Positions 26,501-38,500 of a stretch of DNA of 64,000 bases are shown here, piece by piece. Position 1 is the stretch's first letter. Every line of letters starts with the position of its first letter. The translations under genes and the position numbers were made by a program. The DNA is from Dendrolimus kikuchii (Eukaryota; Arthropoda; Insecta; Lepidoptera; Lasiocampidae), in the NCBI GenBank assembly GCA_019925095.2, contig CM034390.1:1971501-2035500 (forward strand), in the 5' to 3' direction. A model generated the notes under the pieces. That model saw nothing but the letters and a program-made list of their open reading frames with translations, was not told where the DNA came from and made no database searches.

Positions 26501-29500
26501 TATTATAATGTTACGAGTTAGCGGGACTCGAATTAAAATGCCGTTAGAATTATTATAGAGTTTATTAGAACTATACAGACACGTATGATACAGGTACAAA
26601 TATAACCGAATACAACAAATCCAAACGTAATACAGAAGGTTGTAATTCAATAAAACGCGCAAAGTCCGCCACTATTAGATTCTCGAATATACACATGTCA
26701 CGCCCGTATCGTAGTCGTAGCTCTACTGCCTCCTCTCTCTATCAGGGCGTCGTTTTATATTTCACAAATGCAAAAAGTGTCCGCCCGACAAGATTGACAC
26801 AGTTTCCTAGAATTAGCTTGAAATCGTAATCCGCAACACCTGGCTATTTATCCTAATGAGCGAGTACAATAGAACAATAGACTGTTCTCCACAATAACTT
26901 AGAAACGGATGCCAATAAATAAGTGAACAAAAGTAGACGATCATAAAATGATTACAACTAGTTCAAATGCCGACAGGTAATAAAATGTGCTTTAAAAGGT
27001 CTGTAAGTGGAATTTGTCTTTGTCGGGGTCTAAGTTGTAACAATAATAATAGTTGCGGACAGAGAGCACTCCCCTGACCCGCCCGCTGGAGCACACCTCT
27101 CCGCGCCCCGCATACCGCCGACGACAGGAGCTTCTACATGAGCCTTAGGCAACCATAAATGAACAAAATATATAGGTATTTTCACTAAAAAAGCAAGAAC
27201 TATACAAATATATAATAAATAAAAATTTATATTATAAAATTTTAATATATAAATATATATAGTATCAATATTTACATACACATAAAAAACACCTAACAAT
27301 AAAGGTAATGAGGTAGGGGGAAAAGACTGGAAGATATCGCCGGCGGGGATAAGACCTCCTATTGTATATGTATGTGTAACTTCTGTATGCAATAAAAAAA
27401 CATTCATTCATTCACAATAATACTTAACAGTATATTATTGCATATTATACTAGCTGTGCCCGCGACGCCGTCCGCGTGGAATTTGTTTTCAAAGCCCCCC
27501 CGAATTTGAAACATTTTTCATTGCTGCTCCGCTCCTATTGGTCTTAGCGTGATGATATATAGCCTATAGCCTTCCTCGATAAATGGGCTATCCAACACTG
27601 AAGAATTTTTCAAGTCAGATCAGTAGTTCCTGAGATTAGCGCGTTTAAACAAACAAACAAACTCTTCACCTTTATAATATTAGTATAGATAAGATTTAAT
27701 TATTATAATTTATGGTATATATCTCATCCGTGCAGGAACGGAGAAAGAATACAATTTCCTGCGTTGGGGCGGCCTGTCGTAAGAGGCGACAAGACAGCCC
27801 ACAGCCAGGTGGTAGGGCATTTGCCCGACTGAATGGCTACCACCCCTGGTCTAGAGTATGTCGCCATAACAACCTTGAGTTGTGTTCTGGCATTTGTGAC
27901 CAGGTTCCAGTTTCCCTTAAGAGAGCAGCAGCGCATTTGTAGCACCTTTGGTGTTGCAAATGTCCACAGGCGATGGTAACCGCATTCCATCAAGTGGACC
28001 GTCTGCGTCTCCAAAAAGTGTGCGTCTCGGGACGCCCGACAAAAGTGATAACTTGCGTGAGAGTAAGGGAAGCCAGACAGGACTGGCGCCGTAACGCGTT
28101 ACGTAACGAAGTGGTTCATAAGAAGTTATCACTTCAAAAATCTATTTTTTCTCGATTTAATTAATTAAACAAACTCGAGCCCTCTATAGATATTGTTGTT
28201 CGTCCATTCTAGTCTTTTCGCTGGTAGTCGCGCCGCAGCCTCCCTCGGTGTCACGGCAGCACAGGCGTGGTCCCGAGTGGCGGAGCAAGTACGAGATGCA
28301 GCGGCAGCAGCGGAGACTGCGGCGAGGGCCGCTAATATCGCCACCACGCTCGCAAGCGGACCGCAGCCCTTGGCCAAATTAGCTGCTAAAGGGAAAGTCG
28401 CATCTGAAGAGTTGAAGAAGAAGGGAGCTGCTGTTTTGGCGAGAGCTGAAGGTAAAAATACATACATACATACATAACTTCACGCCAGTTCCCTTGCGGG
28501 GTAGGCACGAACAACAGAGTACCATTTAGGCTTATTCTTACACACCTCACTTGCCTCTTTGACATTCATAACTCTTGTCATGCACGCTCGTCTGTTCTTA
28601 AGGCTCGTGACATCACCTTCTGCTAGTACACGATCAATTTGATCATGGAAGGTGTGTCGTGGCCTTCCACGACTTCTGCATCCATCCACTTTTGCATTGT
28701 ATATCTGTTTAGTCATTCTTTCCACATGCCCGAACCACCGGAGCATTCCTTTCCTTACCTTCACCCCGACACTCTCTTTCAGACCAACTCTCTCTCTTAC
28801 TTCGGTATTACGAACGCGGTCCGCGAGCGTCCCACCGCAGATTTTGCGCAGGGCTCGTATCTCGACCGCGTTTACTCTACTTTCATGCTCTCTCTCCCAT
28901 ACCCAACCCTCGCTTCCATACGTGAGCGTAGGTACCAGCACCGCGTTGTGTACGGCGAGCTGGGCCTTCTGGCTGAGGTTCTTAGCGCCTAGAAGTTTAC
29001 CTAACGCTCCATTCAAACTATTCCCCAAATTCACTCTTCTTTCTATATCAGAAGGTAAAAATAAACAGATATATGTACAAGCAAACATTTTATTCATTAG
29101 TTCATAATTTTTGCACAAGCGATCATTCATCTAATTTGCAGATTCATTGAAGAAAAAATCCGAAAAAAAAAACTGTTTGATGATTTTTGTCTGTATTATG
29201 TTTATCTATACTCTTTCCAAGCATTTATTTTACTTTTGACAGCTGGACGACGGATCAATTAGTAATGTCCTAATGTGTTATCGACTCGATTTGTTATAAA
29301 AATCGACTTCATTTATAATAAATTAATTAATTTAACTTATGTAATATATATTGTTACGAATTGCAGGACTCGAATTAAAATGCCGTTGGAATTACTATAG
29401 AATTTATTAGAACTATACAAACACGTATAATACAGGTGCAAATATAACTGAACACAACCAGTCCAAACGTAAAGCACCATTCAATGACACGCGCAAAGTC

Positions 29501-32500
29501 CGTCACTAAATAGTTTACCGAATGTACACAAGTCTTGCTCCGCTTGTGGTTATCGCTCAACTGCCTCATCCCTCCATTGGGGCATTGCTTTATACTGTAC
29601 AAATACAATATGTCTGCTCGACCGCGTAGACTGGATTTCCTATAATCACACCTGGCTAATGACTACCATAAAAGATTACATACATACACAATGGGCTGTT
29701 TTTTCTAATTACAAATTTTAAACACAAAGTAAACAAAAAAAAGTTCGAATGCCGCAAAGGTAATAACGTAAATTTGTTTTTGTCAGCGCTCAGGTCGTAA
29801 CAATATTGATAAATTATCATTGTATGTAATTCGGCAAAATAAAACGATACTAAGAACAGACGAGCTTGCATGACAAGAGTTATAAATGTCAAAGAGGCAA
29901 GTGAGGTGTGTAAGAATAAGCCTAAATGGCACTCTGTTGTTCGTGCCTACCCCACAAGGGAACTGGCGTGAAGTTATGTATGTATGTATGTAAAACGACA
30001 CTTACAATAATTACGATATTATTTTCTTTAACGTAGAACATTTTTTATTTTCAAATCGATTACTTTAGATTTATTTACGTATAGTGCCGATAGTTCAATA
30101 GTCTATGCGTTACATGACTCACAGAACATCTCTATCATATCACCCAGAACAACAAAGTACGACAATTATGTCACTTGTTTCATGTGGGCTTTACTGTCAC
30201 GAAATCTATAACTTGATAGACGTGCAAATGTCAAAGTAAAATAAACGCTTAGAAAACAGTATAATCGATGTCCACTGCTTGAATTAGATTTCTCTAAATA
30301 AAATAAAAGAATTGTTTTTTAAAAAGGTTTTTAAAAACAAGCTTTTGAGATCCTGGATATCATGTAGCAGCAGAGTGCTAGCCAAGACAAGTAAAACGAG
30401 CCCAAACACGACGGGTCTATCTTGTTTAGTACAGGAGCTCCTACGGCCACCTTCCGACTCCATCATCAGATCAGCTCCATGGTACCATATTATTGCATTG
30501 TCACGCGATATACATATGTGTGCAAAATTTCAGCTCTATCGGAAACCGGGAAGTTGGTCAAATTTAACTTGCAAGGTTCCACCCAAACTTACATACATAG
30601 GTACATCCATTGCTAGTTAAATAAAAGCTTGTAATAATAAAAAGCCTTTTTATTTCATCTATAAAGAACAATGACATGTCATACAATAATATTTTAAAAT
30701 GTCAGTATTTTTTTTAAATTATATTATTTTTGGACCCCCGTCCGGGTAAAGGCTTCCTCCAGTTGCGCCTTGGGCCCGTGACGGCCCGAAGGTCGTCGTC
30801 CCGCACGACGTCTGCCATACGTGGAGCCGCGCCATTCCGTCACTATCTTTGTCCATCTCTGGTCCGATTATCGCACGACGTGTCCAGCCCACTTCCAGAT
30901 TTCTCTGAATAAGCGCCACATATCTCGGCACTTCGCTTCCCTCGTCCAGCCCCAGCCTCAGTTCTTCAGGCCATCGGGCTGGAGGGCACTGTACACTACG
31001 TCTTTCGAGATGCTGTCTCCATTCTAGAACATCTTATCGCCATCGGGCTACGGTCCTGCGACAGATGCGAAAGATTATGTCGTGACAATTACAAAGAAAA
31101 ATCTTCCAATTTCTAGAACTTCGAGACCAGCTGGAACACCTGAGACGCGGTGCTGACTTAGTCAGTGTGCTGCTCCGAGGGCTGGGGTGGCAGGAGAGGG
31201 AGCTGGGCGCCAGACCGAAGGCAGACGTTTCGGGGATACTGGCGTCTGCAAATGAACAGGCGAACCGGGTGTTTGCGACCACCAGGGTGCTGTATGACGA
31301 GGCCAGTGAACTCAGGAGGAAGGTCAGGTAAGGTGGCCTAACCAGTATAAAACATGTGTAATTCAATAGGATGTAGAAGCGAAAGGTAGAGGTTAAAAGT
31401 ACAAATATTAACATGTCGTACAGCTAGTGCAATATATAGCACAGTGTGTGAGCGGGACGGATTATGTGCGAGCGAGATAGAGGAACTATTAATATGTGCG
31501 CTCCCGCGTTGCGCTAGCCAGTAGTACGTTGTCCGCTGCGGTGACTAGACGTATGCAGCTACCGTAAAGATTTGTTGTTTTGGTCCTACATCTTCATATA
31601 ACCTCTTCTTTCAATAATGTCTACTTCTACCGCAGTAAGCAAGTAAATAAGTGACAAGGGATATAAATAGAGGTGATGAGATAGGAAGGATGGAATAAAG
31701 ATGAGAACCAGGAGATGGAACAGGGAGAAGCAGAAGTGGGCCACTCCTGGCAAGATATATTTCATAAACTCCCCCTTATTTACACTGTTTGGTCTGGGTA
31801 TATACATTGCATCTGCTGATCGTCATCCGGCTGCAGACAGCTGTCACAGAACTAGGCGAATGGTTTCGCAAATGGAGGATAGAGGTAAACCCGGAGAAAA
31901 GCGCAGCAATGTTCTTTTCCCCGGGCACGCTTCGCTCCCCCAAACGCGCTAGCCTTCGCCTAAAAACCATTTCGCTCTATGACCAACAAATCCCCTGGGC
32001 AAAGTACACCAAATATCTTGGTGTCACCCTAGATCGGAACTTGCGCTTCAACGAGCATATCACTATAGTCCGAAATAGAGCGCGATTTGTGATGGGTCGT
32101 TTAGCACCCATGATAGACAAACGAAGCAAAATGTCCCTCAGACACAAGCTTACTCTGTATAAAACATGCATCCGCCCGATCATGACGTCGGTGCTCCCCT
32201 CTATATGCGTGGGTAACGTCGACCTCCACTGCGATCTGGAGCTTCCCTCCATCAAAAACTACATTACGTCGCTCTCGCGTAAGTATTTCGATCTTGCGCC
32301 GCACTATCGAAATCCGCTCGTCGTGTCCGCGTCCGATTACAAGCCTCGTCGAAAGGCTCTCGTGCAACGACCGAGTAACGTCCTGACGGACAGAGTCGAC
32401 GTTATTACGAAACGGCTGGCCCGGACCAGTCCGCCCACGGTTAGAACAGTAGGCTGGCAGGCACCGACAGACAGACACAGACGGCGGCGTCTCAGACGCC

Positions 32501-35500
32501 GCCAATCAAGATCTCTCCACGTCCCCGCGAGGGACGCTAGGAGACATAGCTCACCCACAAGAGAGCAGCAGCGCATTTGTAGCAACTTTGGTGTTGCAAA
32601 TGTCCATAGGCGATGGTAACCGCTTTCCATCAACTGGGCCGTCTGCCTGTCTGCTGATCTCCTGCAATAAAAAAATGAATAATTAAATGTATATATAGAT
32701 AAGCAATTGTTTATATATTGCATATTTCAGATATAACTTGCGGAGACAGTTGGCTGAGTTACAGCGCCACGGCGACACAGCCCTTGGTGCAGCTCAAGAA
32801 CATGGTAAGTGCTGAGTTTCTTATCTTAACTTTTATTCACAACCTCAAAAGAAAGTCAATTTGTTTTCTCACTTATATTATTGTTCTAATCACGTATAGA
32901 TCCAGCTTCAATTGTTTCACAATATTTCGCAGATTACGCATCTGAGTTAACACAATATAAAGGCAAATTCGTCTAAAGAAATAAATATATGTAAAAAAAT
33001 TGTGTGTGTCAACTCCAACGCACGACTGGAGTTAACTCCTACATGAAAAACAAGTGCACGTGCACCGAATAATCACGGTTACAGGAAAATAAAAAAAAAT
33101 ATACAGATAACTATCTAGCCATTAGCAAATACACATATAAATATAAAAAACACTCATAAATATAATATTGATTAAAGATTGAAATCTTATAAGTAATATC
33201 AGAGCGCCTGTCAGAAACAAGAGTAGTTTTGCTAAAACTCATCTTAGAAAGCAAGGTTAACGTAGGAGAGGTGAACACATGACGTACAGATTAACACTTA
33301 TAATAAATAAATTATTATTAAATATCAGCCCATAAATGTCCCACTGCTGGGCTCGGGCCTCCCATTATAGGGGAACGGACGTATACCCGCCACGCTTGTC
33401 CAAGGCGGCTTGGCAGGTTTAACACATCTCGATGTGCAGGTTGCATCACGATGTTTTCCTTCACCGTTATTAGCACGTGGTTATTGTAACAATATGCACA
33501 TTAGATCAGAAAACTGACTAAGTGGTGCATGCGTTCCGGCTAGGATCGAACCCGCGTTCTTTAAGTTTGGGACGCGTGCACTAGCCATTACGCTACCACG
33601 ACTTAAATTACTTTAATTAACAAAAGCGGCTTGACGGTTTTGATTTTTTGTTTTGTTTTGTTTGCTTTAATACATGCGTGGTTTAAAAGAAAGAAATAAT
33701 ATTAAAAGTTAGAATTGCATTATTGCACCCTCATTAAATTTCCAATTTTCATACTACTCACTCTAGAGTGAATTTTTGGAATTTACTCCTTAAGGAGTAA
33801 ACTTCAAAAATTCACTCGAGCTACAATTGTATTATTGCACTCCTCATAAAATTTCCAATTTTCACTTACTAGAGTGAATTTTTGTTTTTTTTTTGTTCGC
33901 TTTAATACATACGTTGTTTAAAAGAAAGAAATAACGTTTTGAGTTACAATTGTATTATTGCACTCCTCATTAAATTGCCAATGTAAGGAGTAAACTCCAA
34001 AAATTCACTCGGGTGAGTAGTGTGTAAAATTTAAGAAGAAAATTAAAAATAGGGAGAAGTATACATACATACATAACTTCACGCCAGTTCCCTTGCGGGG
34101 TAGGCACGAACAACAGAGCACCATTCAGGCTTATTCTTACACCCCTCACAGAAGTATATATACATACATAACTTCACGCCAGTTCCCTTGCGGGGTAGGC
34201 ACGAACAACAGAGCGCCATTCAGGCCTATTCTTACACTCCTCACTTGCTTCTTTGACATTCATAACTCTTTTCATGCACGCTCGTCTGTTCTTAAGGCTC
34301 CTGACATCACCTTCTGCTAGTGCACGATCAATTTGATCATGGAAGGTGTGTCGTGCCCTTCCACGACTACTGCATCCATCCACTTTTGCATTCTTTCTAC
34401 ATGCCCGAACCACCGGAGCATTCCTTTCCTTACCTTCACCCCGACACTGTCTTTCTTACTTCGGTATTACGAACGCGGTCCGCGAGCGTCACTCCGCAGT
34501 TTTTGCGCAGTGCTCGCATCTCGACCGCGTTTACTCTACTTTCATGCTCTCTCTTCCATACGTGAGCGTAGGTACCAGCACCGCGTTGTGAAGTATACAT
34601 GCGTGGCATAAATGAGGTTAAAGGTGTAACAGTTTCCCAGATCCGCGGCAACACGGTGCGGGGCGCGGAGGTGGCCGAGGCGCTGGCGGCGGCGGCGGCG
34701 GCGCGCGCGCGCCAGCCCCGCGCCGCCGCCGACAGCCTCACGCCCAGGGTGCGCGCGCTCAGCCGCAAGGTGCAGCGCGCCAGGCACGCCGCCAACACGG
34801 CCAGTACCCCCCCACTCATTAATACATCGCTTCTAGCTTTATTTAAGGAATCTGTGGATATTTATCGCAGTATTCTTAGTATGTCCTTATTGCGACGGTA
34901 ACAATATGTTTTGTTTGTTACAACTCCATTCTTGTCCTTTGAACAGCGATAACACATTGCGAAGCGGTGTACGTAGAATAGAAAGTAGATTTAAATTTTG
35001 ACTTACATGACTTCAAAAAGTGTTCTCCAGTGGAACTTATTCTGAATAAAACTTTTGAATTTGAATTTATACAGTGGAGAATTCAATTTATCCGGATTGG
35101 AAGTCATTTTCGTAATTGAGATTGAAATGTTTTAGTAATTTAAGAAAATATCTAGGTACATTCATAGATAAGTACGTAATGCATGTCTAATTTGGTAGAC
35201 AAGTTTTATATGTTAACGAAGAAGATAAGTTATTCGTCTAGAGTTAATAGTATATACAAAAATCGCTTTTATTTATATATTCATTTTTTTTTATTGCAGG
35301 AGATCAGCAGACAGGCAAATGGCCCATTTGATGGAAAGCGGTTACCATCGCCTATGGACATTTGCAACACCAAAGGTGCTACAAATACGCTGCTGCTCTC
35401 TTAAGGGAAACTGGAACCTGGTCACTAATGCCGGAACACAACTCGAAGGTTGTTATGGCGACATACTTTAGACCAGGGGTGGTAGCCATCCAGTCGGGCA

Positions 35501-38500
35501 AATGCCCTACCACCTGGCTGTGGGCTGTTAAGTCGCCTCTTACGACAGGCCGCCCCAACGCAGGAAATTGTATTCTTTCTCCGTTCCTGCACGGATGGAA
35601 TTAATTATCAGGAGGACTTGCGACTACAATCAGTCCGGTTAATTGAGTCTCCATTGTAATTCTACTGTTACTGTGTGCACGTCACCACTAACTCCTAAGC
35701 CCCTGGACCGATTCTGATATCTACAATTGGACCCGGTAAGTGGTGCTGGAATCGGATTACTGGATTTTGACGAATTTTTTTTGGGGTTATTTGATTAGGT
35801 CCCTCGGTGATTTAAATCCACAAATGAACCCAGTAGATGACCCTACAATCGGGACCTAGATTTTTATTTTTCATAGCAGGACAACGGCTTTCGGGCTCGC
35901 TAGTTCTTGTATATATTTATTGCAGTCGAGTTTTTGTGAATAATTTTTTTCCACGTGTTGGAAGTAGTCAAAACACCTAAATGATTCAGATGTCAGTTTT
36001 GAATCATTTATCAGAACGAACGGATATCAGAGAACAGAGGATTACAGCCGTTGGACTTTACGTTCCGAAGATATAGCAGAAAATTTGTAGTTATTGCGGT
36101 TTTTGAGCCATTACTTTTATGTTTCTGAACACTTCAAAAGAAAAAACTTCCAGCAAACATTGGACACCATCCTCGGGTCCTTCGGGGGAAGGGCCAAAAT
36201 GCAGGCATAAGGCCTGCATCGAGGGTGTGTGGGACTCTCAGCGACCGGTCCTCCACGCTGGCTTCTAAAACGAAGTTGTCGCGAGAAACGGTCGCCAAAC
36301 TACCCACTAAACCTAAACCTGCGCCCCATTTATAGCGCTTTTACGGGGCGTCATGGGATCTTGTACAGAGTAACTGCACCATGACGCCCCTACACCCTGT
36401 AACTGGGTCACCCCGGGGAGCAGAGTGACCCACTTCGTACAGCAGGGGGGGGAAGTCCGCTGTCGCCCCCGTGACAGCGGCCCCCTGTGACGGTAATTAT
36501 GGGAGGAGAAGATGCGCGTAGCGGCGCCTGCGACCGCCGGTCCGCCTCCTGCGGATGGGGTCCGCGTACGCGTCCTCCTCCCTCGCTCTTTCAGCGGCCT
36601 CCTTCTGCGACATGACGGATTCGCAGAAGGAGGAGACCGCAAGCCAAGATTGTTGACCCTGGAGCATCGCTTCGACCATGCTACGAAGCGAGCTCACAGG
36701 GCCAACGACGTTCTCTAGGAGGGCCCTTTGGGGTCCCCAAGCGGCGCACTCCACGAGCGTGTGAAACGCCGTGTCTTGGAGTGCGCCGCACTCGTGGCAA
36801 GACGGGGAAGGTTCCCGCCCAACTATTTGGTGCAGATACTTACCAAAGCAACCGTGCCCGGTAAGTATCTGCACCATCCTGAACGTAAGGGTCCCGCATT
36901 TCTGCGAGACCCAACGAGCCAGGTGGGGCGGATCGCATCCACCGTCACGATTCCAGCTTCTGGGGTCCCCCTACTAATTAGTTCTACCATTAAGTGAATG
37001 AAGAAATATAAGAACTACTTTGGATGCCCCTTACAAATAATATAGATATACAGGCTAGGCTGAGACGATGGATCTCTTGCGAGAAGCCTGACCAGCAACT
37101 TTTGCTTCGTCTACTTTTATTGACCTCTTCAAAAATGCACGTTTATTTGAAACTTTTTTTACCTGACCTCACTTTAACACTTCTACAATTTATTGCGGTG
37201 TATACGCTTCTACCGACACCAACTCTACCGCTCACAATGCGATACATTTGTTTTGTGATTCTGCCTTCATCCATTTTCTCTACATGCCCGAACCACCTTA
37301 ACGTTCTTATTTCAACTCGTGTTATTACATAGTTTGCGTGATGAAAGAATGACTAAACAGATATACAATGCAAAAGTGGATGGATGCAGAAGTCGTGGAA
37401 GGCCACGACACACCTTCCATAATCAAATTGATCGTGTACTAGCAGGTACTCCTGATGTCAGGAGCCTTAAGAACAGACGAGCGTGCATGACAAGAGCTAT
37501 GAATCTCAAAGAAGCGAGTGAGGTATGTAAGAATAAGCCTAAATGGCGCTCTGTTGTTCGTGCCTACCCCGCAAGGGAACTGGCGTGAAGTTATGTATGT
37601 ATGTATGTTATTACATATTCTTTTAATCCACAACGTTTCCGCATCACACCTGTTCCTTATCATACCATTCAATACAATTAATAGGCCTTAAAATATTTCT
37701 GTGCAGGACATAGAAACGTACATAAAGCTGTCAGTGGTGAATAAGAAGTTGCATTTGTCGTGGGACCTCGGGGCTGGGGAGGGCGGGATCGTCCACCCCG
37801 AAGTGCTGCAGCCGACTCACGACGATGCTGACCATACTTCATATAGACTTGAGATTGAGAGGTGAGCTTGAAATGAATGTACGTTGAGATTTACTGCAAT
37901 ACCATAACCACCGTGGTACATATTTAAAGGTAGAGGTAGGTAGCTAGATAGCTTTGATATTTAGAGGTAGGTAGCTAGATATCTTAGATATTTAAAGGTA
38001 GTTAGCTAGATAGCTTAGATATTTAGAGGTAGTTAGCTAGATAGCTTAGATATTTAGAGGTAGGTAGCTAGACAGCTTAGATATTTAGAAGTAGGTAGCA
38101 AGATAGCTTAGATATTTAGGGGTAGGTAGCTAGATAGCTTAGATATTTAGAGGTAGGTAGCTAGACAGCTTAGATATTTAGAGGTAGGTAGCTAGATAGC
38201 GTAGATATTTAGAGGTAGGTAGCTAGATAGCCTAGATATTTAGAGGTAGGTAGCTAGACAGCTTAGATATTTAGAAGTAGGTAGCAAGATAGCTTAGATA
38301 TTTAGAGGTAGGTAGCTAGATAGCTTAGATATTTAGAGGTAGGTAGCTAGAAGGCTTAAAGGTAGCTTAGAGGCATTATTTATTTGCCTCTCTCTGACGG
38401 ACGAGTTACAATATACGGGTTTATCTACTTTTTGTTGTTTTACATATATTTACATCTATACATTTTTTATGTATATTATTATGTATAAATTTACATTTAA

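Noticed and set aside
27030..27407. 125-residue minus-strand frame with [16 protein letters not shown]
   Set aside because: Covers repeat fragments and AT-rich sequence; no family resemblance or codon pattern.
34641..34803. Exon 16 starting at the better-looking tttcccag acceptor
   Set aside because: It would shift the frame relative to exon 15 and lose the coiled-coil reading.
36512..36997. Plus-strand frames in the GC-rich block
   Set aside because: Antisense of the R1-like LINE C-terminus, whose zinc-knuckle-like motif is on the minus strand.
37925..38366. Possible CRISPR-like array
   Set aside because: Units follow each other directly with no spacers; it is a minisatellite in a eukaryotic intron.
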